From the NCBI GenBank assembly GCA_017303735.1, contig JAFLCF010000222.1, positions 1 through 6,686 on the forward strand: DNA of 6,686 nt. Reading direction: 5' to 3'. The translations under genes and the position numbers were made by a program. The stretch comes from Anaerolineae bacterium. Lineage in GTDB: Bacteria; Chloroflexota; Anaerolineae; Anaerolineales; Villigracilaceae. Shown here piece after piece: positions 1 through 6,160 of this stretch (its first letter is position 1; every line of letters starts with the position of its first letter). The notes below the pieces were generated by a model. That model worked only from the letters and a program-made list of their open reading frames with translations, was not told the origin of the DNA and ran no database searches.

Positions 1-1625
1 ACGTCAAAATTTTTGATACAACTCTGAGAGACGGCGAACAATCTCCCGGCGCGACGATGACTTCTGCTGAAAAGTTGGAAGTGGCGCACAACCTCGCCCG
101 CCTCGGCGTGGACATCATCGAAGCTGGCTTCCCCGCAGCGTCGCCGGATGATTTGGAAGCCGTCAGACGAATCGCGCTCGAAGTGGGCAACCCGCCCGAA
201 GGGAGTCCCGAGGCGCGCGTTCCTGTCATCGCAGGTTTGGCACGCGCCAACAAAGCGGATATCGATAAGGCTTGGGAGGCAGTGCAAGGCGCGAAAAAAC
301 CGCGCATCCATACCTTCCTTGCCACGTCGCCCATTCATATGAAGCACAAGTTGAAGATGGACCCGGAAGATGTGGTGCAGCGTGTGAGTGAGATGGTGAC
401 GTATGCGAAGTCACTGTGTGCGGATGTGGAATTTTCACCTGAAGACGCGGGACGCTCGGAGCCTGAATTTTTGTATGTGGTTTTGGGTGAAGCCATCAAG
501 GCTGGTGCGACCACGTTGAATATTCCTGATACGGTCGGGTACACCACGCCGGATGAATTTTATAAACTCATCGATGGCATCATCAAGAACACGCCGGGCA
601 TGCATGAAGGTATTACTGTTTCCGTGCATTGCCATGATGACTTGGGACTCGCGACGGCGAATACATTAGCTGGAATTCGCGCTGGTGCACGCCAAGCTGA
701 AGTGACCGTAAATGGAATCGGCGAACGCGCGGGCAACACCTCGCTTGAAGAAGTTGTGATGGCATTGAAGACGCGTCATCCCGTCTTCGGCTTGGAAACT
801 GGAATTGAGACTCAGCAACTCTCGCGCATTTCCAAGCTGGTTAGCAATTACACTGGCATCGTGGTGCAGCCCAATAAAGCCATCGTCGGTTCGAATGCGT
901 TCGCACATGAAGCAGGCATTCATCAGGACGGCATGCTCAAACATCAAAGCACATATGAGATCATGCGCCCTGAAGATGTAGGCGTGAATCAGACCAATCT
1001 TGTGTTGGGTAAACATTCTGGCCGTGCCGCGCTGCGCAATCGTCTTGCCGAAATGGGACACTCCCTCGATGATGTTGAACTCGATAAAGCGTTTGCCCGC
1101 TTCAAAGATCTTGCCGACCGTAAGAAGGTCATCACCGACCTTGATCTTGAAGCCTTGGTCGCTGATGAATTCTACAAGCCGCGTGATGTGTATCTGTTGA
1201 ATGGCTTGCAGGTGACCAGTGGAACTATGGGCATGCCCACCGCCACTGTCCGTTTGCGTGGACCCGATGGTGTGATCCACACTGTTGCCACGATCGGCAC
1301 TGGTCCCGTCGATGCGACGTACAAAGCCATCGATCAGATCGTCAACGTGCCTTGTACTTTGCTGGAGTTTAACATCCACGCCATCACCGAAGGCATCGAC
1401 GCGCTTGGCGAAGTGACCGTCCGCATTCAAAGTGAAAAAGGCTCCACCACCATGGATGCGCAAAGCGAAATTCAGTACATCCGCGTGTACGGCGGGCATG
1501 GCGCAGACTCTGACATCATCGTCGCCAGTGCCAAGGCATATATTAATGCGTTGAATAAACTTATTATTGCTCAAACCGAAGGCACCGAAAAAGTAAAGAA
1601 TGATTTTGGTGTGATGCTCGGATAA
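1..1625 (+). CDS. leuA: 2-isopropylmalate synthase, 5' end cut by window edge
   Basis: LeuA makes 2-isopropylmalate from 2-oxoisovalerate and acetyl-CoA, the committed step of leucine synthesis, in the cytosol. The open frame runs from base 3 with no start codon, giving 540 visible codons; family members such as the E. coli enzyme are about 523 residues, so only a few N-terminal residues are missing. The ATG at base 57 is internal, because the catalytic motif [14 protein letters not shown] lies before it (visible codons 3-16, with metal-binding Asp and catalytic Arg in RDG). The HxH metal ligands are at codons 209-211 (HCH, then DD) and the GxGERxGN motif is at 238-245. The TIM-barrel and linker are followed from about codon 396 by the C-terminal dimer/leucine-feedback domain, ending with [25 protein letters not shown] sequence typical of this family. 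The protein appears intact apart from the window cut. Upstream control, such as a leader or T-box, cannot be seen. Confidence 0.97.
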   Translation, partial: VKIFDTTLRDGEQSPGATMTSAEKLEVAHNLARLGVDIIEAGFPAASPDDLEAVRRIALEVGNPPEGSPEARVPVIAGLARANKADIDKAWEAVQGAKKPRIHTFLATSPIHMKHKLKMDPEDVVQRVSEMVTYAKSLCADVEFSPEDAGRSEPEFLYVVLGEAIKAGATTLNIPDTVGYTTPDEFYKLIDGIIKNTPGMHEGITVSVHCHDDLGLATANTLAGIRAGARQAEVTVNGIGERAGNTSLEEVVMALKTRHPVFGLETGIETQQLSRISKLVSNYTGIVVQPNKAIVGSNAFAHEAGIHQDGMLKHQSTYEIMRPEDVGVNQTNLVLGKHSGRAALRNRLAEMGHSLDDVELDKAFARFKDLADRKKVITDLDLEALVADEFYKPRDVYLLNGLQVTSGTMGMPTATVRLRGPDGVIHTVATIGTGPVDATYKAIDQIVNVPCTLLEFNIHAITEGIDALGEVTVRIQSEKGSTTMDAQSEIQYIRVYGGHGADSDIIVASAKAYINALNKLIIAQTEGTEKVKNDFGVMLG

Positions 1626-1626
1626 A

Positions 1627-1654
1627 AACGATACTCGATATTCGAGAACCGATT
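1627..1654. repeat. 7-nt period imperfect tandem repeat (NNCGATA x4) with small palindrome, leuA-leuC spacer
   Basis: Directly after the leuA stop four imperfect units lie exactly 7 bases apart: AACGATA (1627-1633), CTCGATA (1634-1640), TTCGAGA (1641-1647) and ACCGATT (1648-1654). The shared core is CGANA/T. Units two and three also form an inverted repeat, CTCGA (1634-1638) and TCGAG (1642-1646), around a 3-base loop. The stem has only five pairs and no T-run follows, so it is not a convincing terminator. The unit sequence differs from the arrays at the later junctions, while the 7-base period is shared. Confidence 0.55.
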
Positions 1655-1665
1655 ATCTTTCTAAC

Positions 1666-1670
1666 AGGAA
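1666..1670 (+). promoter_or_regulatory. Ribosome binding site of leuC
   Basis: AGGAA lies five bases before the leuC ATG and supports that start codon. Confidence 0.7.
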
Positions 1671-1675
1671 ACTTT

Positions 1676-3079
1676 ATGGCTAAAACACTCTTTCAAAAAA
1701 TCTGGGACTCACATGTGGTGACCGAACAGGAGGGAGCCCCCGCGGTTCTTTACATCGACCTGCACCTGGTCCACGAAGTGACCTCTCCCCAAGCCTTTAC
1801 CGGACTCCGCCAGCGCGGACTGAAAGTCCGCCGCCCCGATAAGACCCTCGCCACGATGGATCACTCCATCCCCACCACGCCCATTGATGTGCCGATTGCC
1901 GACGCAATGGCTGCGGCGCAGATCAAGCAGATGGAAACCAACGCGGCTGAATTTGGCATCACCCTGCACGGCATGACCAGTCCACACCGCGGCATCGTCC
2001 ACGTGATCGGACCGGAACTCGGGCGCACCCAGCCCGGCATGACAATCGTCTGTGGTGACAGTCATACTGCCACACATGGTGCATTCGGCGCGCTCGCTTT
2101 TGGCATCGGCACCAGCGAAGTCGAACATGTCCTCGCCACCCAATGTCTCTTGCAGAAGAAACCCAAGACCTACGAAGTCCGCGTGGAAGGTACCCTCAAG
2201 CCCGGTGTTTCTTCCAAAGACATCATCCTCGCACTGATCGCCAAGATCGGCACCGGTGGGGGAACGGGGCATGTCTTTGAATACACCGGCTCTGCAATCC
2301 GTTCCCTCACCATGGAACAGCGCATGACCATCTGCAACATGTCCATTGAAGGTGGCGCGCGTGCAGGCATGATCGCTCCCGATGAAGTGACCTTTGAATA
2401 CCTCAAAGGACGTGAGTTCGCTCCCCAAGGCGCCGACTGGGACAAAGCCGTTGCCTACTGGAAGACTCTCGCCACCGACGAAGGTGCTACCTACGATAAA
2501 TCCATCACGCTCAATGCCGATGAGATCGAACCGATGATCACCTACGGAACCAATCCCGGCATGGGCATGGGCATCACAGATCGCATTCCCACCGTGGAAT
2601 CATTCAGCGAACCTTCGCAAAAAGCCGCCTTCGAAAAAGCCATGGCGTACATGGGACTGCAACCGGGTCAATCGTTGCTCGGTCAAAAAGTAGATGTGGT
2701 CTTCATCGGTTCCTGCACCAACTCGCGCATTTCCGATTTGCGCCTTGCGGCTGCTGTTATTAAAGGTAAGAAGGTCGCGAATGGTGTGCGTGTGATGGTT
2801 GTGCCCGGTTCGCAAGATGTGAAGAAGCAAGCCGAACAAGAAGGCTTGGACAAGATCTTCAAAGAAGCCGGTGCCGAATGGCGCGAAGCAGGCTGCTCAA
2901 TGTGTATCGCAATGAACGGAGATGAATTGAAACCTGGTCAATATGCCGTCTCCACCAGCAACCGCAACTTCGAAGGTCGCCAAGGCAAAGGCGGACGTAC
3001 TTTCTTAGCCAGCCCAGTCACCGCAGTAGCAACAGCCATTCATGGTGTTGTTACAGACCCGCGCACTGTGTTGTCTTAA
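1676..3079 (+). CDS. leuC: 3-isopropylmalate dehydratase large subunit
   Basis: LeuC is the iron-sulfur subunit of isopropylmalate isomerase. With LeuD it interconverts 2- and 3-isopropylmalate through isopropylmaleate, and in citramalate-route organisms it also handles citramalate. The protein is 467 residues, very close to the 466 of E. coli. The three 4Fe-4S cluster cysteines are Cys347 (in GSCTNSR), Cys407 and Cys410 (in GCSMC), the same positions as in E. coli LeuC. Other aconitase-superfamily landmarks are the N-terminal [38 protein letters not shown] near residue 125, [12 protein letters not shown] near 195 and the C-terminal [19 protein letters not shown]. The ATG is chosen because it gives the canonical N-terminus and has a ribosome binding site at 1666-1670. 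It follows leuA by 50 bases. Unusually, its partner gene leuD is not next but one gene downstream. Confidence 0.98.
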   Translation: MAKTLFQKIWDSHVVTEQEGAPAVLYIDLHLVHEVTSPQAFTGLRQRGLKVRRPDKTLATMDHSIPTTPIDVPIADAMAAAQIKQMETNAAEFGITLHGMTSPHRGIVHVIGPELGRTQPGMTIVCGDSHTATHGAFGALAFGIGTSEVEHVLATQCLLQKKPKTYEVRVEGTLKPGVSSKDIILALIAKIGTGGGTGHVFEYTGSAIRSLTMEQRMTICNMSIEGGARAGMIAPDEVTFEYLKGREFAPQGADWDKAVAYWKTLATDEGATYDKSITLNADEIEPMITYGTNPGMGMGITDRIPTVESFSEPSQKAAFEKAMAYMGLQPGQSLLGQKVDVVFIGSCTNSRISDLRLAAAVIKGKKVANGVRVMVVPGSQDVKKQAEQEGLDKIFKEAGAEWREAGCSMCIAMNGDELKPGQYAVSTSNRNFEGRQGKGGRTFLASPVTAVATAIHGVVTDPRTVLS

Positions 3080-3098
3080 ATAAAAATCTATAAACACC

Positions 3099-3842
3099 AT
3101 GACCACTGACACCGTTTGGAAATTACCCGACATTGTTAATCGCTTTCTGACCTATCGTGCTGCCATTCCATTGGCGCAGGAACAGATCGGTGTGATGATG
3201 TCTGTGCTTAAGACCAACTCAGCGCCTATAGAGAATTTTCTCGATCTTGGCTGCGGTGACGGTATTCTTGGTGCATCCATTCTCGGCAGTTATCCCAACG
3301 CCCGCGGCGTGTTCGTGGATTTCTCTGAGCCGATGCTTATACAGGCACGTGATGTTTTGAAAGATTATGAAGGTCAGCTTGCTTTTGAAAACCTGGATTA
3401 TGGCAACCCAAACTGGGTCACTTCCATGCAGGCGTATGCACCTTTTGATGCTGTTGTTTCAGGCTATTCCATTCATCATCAACCCGATCAACGCAAGCGA
3501 GACGTGTACAAGGAAATTCTTAGCCTGCTAAAACCCGGTGGCTGGTTTGTGAATGTCGAACATGTTTCATCGGCGAACGACCTCAATGTGAACTTGTTCG
3601 AAAAGCATTACACAACCGTCCGGCATGCCATCGAAACAAAAAACGGAGGCACACGCACCTTGCAAGAGATCGAACACGAATATCGAACCCGTCCAGATAA
3701 AGCCGCCAACATTCTTGCACCTGTTGAAGATCAATGCAACTGGCTGCGTGAAGTTGGCTACGAAGAAGTTGATTGCTACATGCGCATCTACGAACTGGCT
3801 GTCTTCGGCGGGCGTAAACCTAATCCAAAATCAAAAATCTAA
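3099..3842 (+). CDS. Class I SAM-dependent methyltransferase, substrate unknown
   Basis: This 247-residue protein has a Rossmann-type methyltransferase fold. Visible motifs are SAM motif I LDLGCGDG (residues 48-55), the acidic ribose-binding position Asp74 (in GVFVDFSEPML), a probable adenine-contact Asp100 (in ENLDYGN), the post-I strand FDAVVSGYSIHHQPD (116-130) and LKPGGWFVNVEH (144-155). There is no signal peptide or membrane segment, so it should be cytosolic. It starts 19 bases after leuC and ends 14 bases before leuD, so it splits the two isomerase subunits yet stays co-oriented. ATG 3099 is the first start after an in-frame stop at 3081-3083; no good ribosome binding site precedes it, so it may be translated by coupling to leuC. 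Three hand-counted 60-base stretches held 24-29 G+C (about 44%), against about 52-55% in samples of leuC and leuD. Its last residues (PKSKI) and stop lie in a tandem repeat. The family acts on many small molecules; carboxyl methylation of a pathway acid is only a hypothesis. Confidence 0.9.
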   Translation: MTTDTVWKLPDIVNRFLTYRAAIPLAQEQIGVMMSVLKTNSAPIENFLDLGCGDGILGASILGSYPNARGVFVDFSEPMLIQARDVLKDYEGQLAFENLDYGNPNWVTSMQAYAPFDAVVSGYSIHHQPDQRKRDVYKEILSLLKPGGWFVNVEHVSSANDLNVNLFEKHYTTVRHAIETKNGGTRTLQEIEHEYRTRPDKAANILAPVEDQCNWLREVGYEEVDCYMRIYELAVFGGRKPNPKSKI

Positions 3843-3854
3843 AATCGGAAATCC
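3827..3854. repeat. 7-nt tandem repeat (AAAATCN x4) across methyltransferase stop and leuD ribosome binding site
   Basis: Four contiguous units: AAAATCA (3827-3833), AAAATCT (3834-3840), AAAATCG (3841-3847) and GAAATCC (3848-3854). A more diverged unit, CTAATCC, may precede them at 3820-3826. The array encodes the last residues of the methyltransferase, supplies its TAA stop (3840-3842) and contributes the GGAA (3847-3850) that is the best ribosome binding site for leuD. Confidence 0.75.
3847..3850 (+). promoter_or_regulatory. Probable ribosome binding site of leuD
   Basis: GGAA is six bases before the leuD ATG. It lies in the last two units of the AAAATCN tandem array, so the repeat itself forms the initiation signal. 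Confidence 0.5.
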
Positions 3855-3856
3855 AC

Positions 3857-4438
3857 ATGGCACAATTTACTACTCTTACCTCCCGCGCACTCGCCATCCC
3901 TGTCAACGACATCGACACGGATCAGATCATCCCTGCGCAATTTCTCAAAGTGACCGACAAGAACGGGCTCGCCGACGCGCTGTTCTACAACTGGCGCTAC
4001 AACGACGACAAGTCACCCAAGCCCGACTTCATCATCAACAAACCCGAGTCACAGGGCGCACAAATTCTATTAGCTGGAGACAACTTCGGCTGCGGGTCGA
4101 GCCGCGAACATGCGCCCTGGGCGCTCACCAGTTGGGGCATCCGCGCCGTCATCTCCACATCCTTCGCTGATATCTTCCGCAACAACTCGTTGAAGAATGG
4201 ACTCATCCCGATCATTGTAGATGACGAGACTCACAAGATGCTCTTTGACTTAGTGGAAGAAGCGCCTCGTGCCGAACTGACAGTTGACCTTGCCACCCAA
4301 ACCGTGACCTTCCCCGGAGGCTCGTTCACCTTCCCCATCGACGCCTTCAGCAAAACCTGTCTGCTCAATGGCGTGGACGAACTCGGTTACATTATGGGCT
4401 TTGAAAAAGAGATCGCGGCATACGAAGCAAAAGCGTAA
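3857..4438 (+). CDS. leuD: 3-isopropylmalate dehydratase small subunit
   Basis: LeuD is the swivelling-domain subunit that completes the isopropylmalate isomerase active site with LeuC. The protein is 193 residues; the E. coli protein is about 201. Family motifs are the N-terminal VNDIDTDQIIPAQFLK (about residues 15-30), the substrate-loop signature GDNFGCGSSREHAPWAL (about 74-90, with Gly78-Cys79-Gly80-Ser81-Ser82-Arg83), and FADIFRNNSLKNGLIPI near 105-120. The sequence appears complete with no frameshift. The ATG gives the expected N-terminus. It begins 14 bases after the methyltransferase gene. Its TAA stop (4436-4438) lies inside the first unit of the repeat array that fills the next spacer. 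Confidence 0.98.
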   Translation: MAQFTTLTSRALAIPVNDIDTDQIIPAQFLKVTDKNGLADALFYNWRYNDDKSPKPDFIINKPESQGAQILLAGDNFGCGSSREHAPWALTSWGIRAVISTSFADIFRNNSLKNGLIPIIVDDETHKMLFDLVEEAPRAELTVDLATQTVTFPGGSFTFPIDAFSKTCLLNGVDELGYIMGFEKEIAAYEAKA

Positions 4439-4490
4439 TTAGTAATTGGTGATTGGTAATTACCAATTACTAATTGCCAATCACCAAAAG
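4435..4490. repeat. Inverted 7-nt tandem repeat array forming a hairpin, leuD-cimA spacer
   Basis: The spacer reads as heptads in one unbroken phase. Four forward units are GTAATTA (4435-4441), GTAATTG (4442-4448), GTGATTG (4449-4455) and GTAATTA (4456-4462). They are followed by CCAATTA (4463-4469), CTAATTG (4470-4476), CCAATCA (4477-4483) and a diverged CCAAAAG (4484-4490), which read as the reverse complement of the first half shifted by one base. The best fold pairs 4446-4462 with 4471-4487, giving 17 pairs including one G-U, with an 8-base loop. A competing fold pairs 4437-4449 with 4463-4475 (13 perfect pairs). No T-run follows, so a classical terminator is unlikely. Confidence 0.8.
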
Positions 4491-4491
4491 G
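4486..4491 (+). promoter_or_regulatory. Ribosome binding site of cimA, deciding its start
   Basis: AAAAGG is six bases before ATG 4498 and fixes that start. The in-frame TTG at 4474 lies inside the hairpin array and has no such site. The 3' arm of the larger hairpin (to 4487) overlaps the first two bases of this site. Confidence 0.7.
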
Positions 4492-4497
4492 CAACAC

Positions 4498-6060
4498 ATG
4501 ACCCTACCCCTTATCCAGATCTACGACACCACCCTGCGCGATGGGACCCAATCCGAAGGCTTCAACCTTTCAGCAAATGACAAAGTCCGCGTGGCGCAAA
4601 AATTAGATGAGTTTGGTGTCGCCTTCATTGAAGGCGGCTGGCCCGGCTCGAACCCCAAAGATGTCGAGTTCTTCGAACGCGCCCGCGATATGCAATGGAA
4701 GCATGCCCTCATTGCAGCCTTTGGTTCCACCTGCCGCGTCAAAGGCGGACCTGAAGACGACGCCAACATCAAAGCCTTGCTTGATTCGCAAACGCCCGTC
4801 TGCACCATCTTCGGTAAAACGTGGAATTTGCACGTCACCGAAGTGCTGCAAACCACACTCGAAGACAACCTGCGCATCATCGAAGACTCGGTTGCCTATC
4901 TCAAAGCCAATGGCAAGCGCGTTATTTACGATGCCGAACATTTCTTCGATGGCTACAAAGCGGATTCATCCTATGCGCTCGAAACCTTGAAGGCTGCCAT
5001 TCGTGGTGGCGCGGAAATGGTCGTGTTGTGCGACACCAACGGCGGAAGTATGCCGTGGGAGCTTGAGCAGATCATCCGCGAGATGAAAACGAACATCACA
5101 CATCCGTTCGGGATTCATCCTCACAATGACTCGGAGACCGCCCTCATCAATGCATTGACTGCCGTCCGTGAAGGGGCTGTGCAAGTGCAAGGCACGATCA
5201 ACGGAGTGGGGGAGCGTTGTGGCAATGTCAATTTATGCTCGGTGGTGGCGAACCTTGAGTTGAAGATGGGCTATCCATGTTTGCCGAAGGGTCACATCCA
5301 AAACTTGTACGACCTCTCGCATTTCGTAGCCGAAGTTGCCAACCTTACGCCCGATGAGCATTTACCGTTTGTGGGCAAATCGGCGTTCGCGCACAAAGGC
5401 GGCGTGCATGTAGCTGCGATGCGGCGCTCTCCCATTTCGTATCAGCACATCGAACCAGAACTGATCGGCAACAAAATGCGCGTGGTGGTCTCGGACTTGT
5501 CTGGTCGCGGAAACTTGCTCAGCAAAGCCGAAGAACATGGCTTGGAAGTGGAAGGTACTGAAGTTGTCCCTGTTCTCAATGAGATCAAGGAGCTCGAATC
5601 GCGTGGCTTCTCTTTTGAAGCGGCTGAAGCCTCAGTGGCAATCATGCTCAAACGCCAAGAATATGGCTACAAACCACCCTTTGAGTTGATCGATTTCTTC
5701 GTCAATGTGGAACATAGACAAGGACGCGGTATCTTCGCCGAAGCCATGGTCAAAGTCCGCGTGCAGGGTGAGGTGTTGCATACTGCTGCTGAAGGGAATG
5801 GTCCGGTCAATGCGCTTGACCTTGCCTTACGCAAGGCACTCAAAGACTATTATCCGCAGATCATGAAATTCACCCTGTCTGATTACAAAGTCCGCATTCT
5901 AGACTCCGATCACGGCACCGAAGCCATTACCCGCGTATTGATTGACACGCGCAATACCACTTCTCGTTGGAGCACCGTCGGCGCAGGGACAAATATTATT
6001 GAAGCGAGTTGGCGCGCATTGGCGGACTCGGTTGAATATGGATTGATGGTTGCACATTGA
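4498..6060 (+). CDS. cimA: (R)-citramalate synthase, CimA type
   Basis: CimA condenses pyruvate with acetyl-CoA to (R)-citramalate, the first step of threonine-independent isoleucine synthesis. The protein is 520 residues, close to the usual size of this bacterial family. It is a LeuA paralogue but carries CimA-type signatures: YDTTLRDGTQSEG (residues 9-21) in place of [35 protein letters not shown] and DAEHFFDGYK. Metal-binding residues are in RDG (14-16) and His207/His209 of HPHND; GVGERCGN is at 236-243. The C-terminal domain from about residue 395 is the LeuA-type dimerisation and allosteric domain, expected to sense isoleucine. ATG 4498 is chosen for its ribosome binding site at 4486-4491; an in-frame TTG at 4474 would add eight residues encoded by the repeat array. 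Lying with leuC, leuD and leuB fits its need for them downstream. Homocitrate or a second isopropylmalate synthase are less likely alternatives; specificity was not tested. Confidence 0.92.
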   Translation: MTLPLIQIYDTTLRDGTQSEGFNLSANDKVRVAQKLDEFGVAFIEGGWPGSNPKDVEFFERARDMQWKHALIAAFGSTCRVKGGPEDDANIKALLDSQTPVCTIFGKTWNLHVTEVLQTTLEDNLRIIEDSVAYLKANGKRVIYDAEHFFDGYKADSSYALETLKAAIRGGAEMVVLCDTNGGSMPWELEQIIREMKTNITHPFGIHPHNDSETALINALTAVREGAVQVQGTINGVGERCGNVNLCSVVANLELKMGYPCLPKGHIQNLYDLSHFVAEVANLTPDEHLPFVGKSAFAHKGGVHVAAMRRSPISYQHIEPELIGNKMRVVVSDLSGRGNLLSKAEEHGLEVEGTEVVPVLNEIKELESRGFSFEAAEASVAIMLKRQEYGYKPPFELIDFFVNVEHRQGRGIFAEAMVKVRVQGEVLHTAAEGNGPVNALDLALRKALKDYYPQIMKFTLSDYKVRILDSDHGTEAITRVLIDTRNTTSRWSTVGAGTNIIEASWRALADSVEYGLMVAH

Positions 6061-6065
6061 TGAAA

Positions 6066-6150
6066 ATCGGTACATTGGTACATTGGGAATTGGTTAAGTA
6101 ACTTTATGGCTTACCAATTTACAAAATTACCAATCTACTAACTTACCAAA
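6066..6150. repeat. Inverted ~8-nt tandem repeat arrays, cimA-leuB spacer
   Basis: This 100-base spacer holds two arrays in opposite sense. The left one has ATCGGTAC (6066-6073), ATTGGTAC (6074-6081), ATTGGGA (6082-6088) and ATTGGTTA (6089-6096). The right one is five exact 8-base steps: TTACCAAT (6111-6118), TTACAAAA (6119-6126), TTACCAAT (6127-6134), CTACTAAC (6135-6142) and TTACCAAA (6143-6150). TTACCAAT is the reverse complement of ATTGGTAA, so the halves can pair. One fold joins 6088-6098 to 6110-6119 (ten pairs, one bulged T, 11-base loop). The core resembles the leuD-cimA array, but with an 8-base period. Confidence 0.7.
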
Positions 6151-6152
6151 CT

Positions 6153-6156
6153 GGAG
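6153..6156 (+). promoter_or_regulatory. Ribosome binding site of leuB
   Basis: GGAG, four bases before ATG 6161, supports that start. It follows the last unit of the repeat array. Confidence 0.75.
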
Positions 6157-6160
6157 AATC

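Noticed and set aside
666..1574. Long minus-strand open frame (302 codons) opposite leuA
   Set aside because: It lies wholly antisense to a well-conserved leuA, shows no recognisable domain, and is explained by codon bias of the sense gene.
57..1625. ATG at 57 as the leuA start
   Set aside because: The frame is open to the window edge and the essential [12 protein letters not shown] motif lies upstream of this ATG, so it is an internal methionine.
1709..2428. Minus-strand open frame (239 codons) opposite leuC
   Set aside because: It is antisense to conserved leuC, with His/Gly/Asp-rich sequence typical of a shadow frame and no recognisable motif.
3625..4170. Plus-strand open frame (181 codons) bridging the methyltransferase and leuD
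   Set aside because: It runs out of frame through two well-supported genes, and its translation has no family resemblance.
4435..4490. Rho-independent terminator between leuD and cimA
   Set aside because: The stem is AT-rich and followed by AAAAGGCAACAC with no T-run; the genes downstream belong to the same pathway.
4474..4497. TTG at 4474 as the start of citramalate synthase
   Set aside because: It lies in the hairpin repeat and would add residues encoded by repeat sequence; ATG 4498 has a good ribosome binding site and the usual N-terminus.
6066..6150. CRISPR array
   Set aside because: Units are only 7-8 bases with no spacers of constant length and no cas genes in view.
6061..6160. Separate promoter for leuB
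   Set aside because: Several TTGGTA-like hexamers could be read as -35 boxes, but they are repeat units, and no convincing TATAAT-like box sits at proper spacing.
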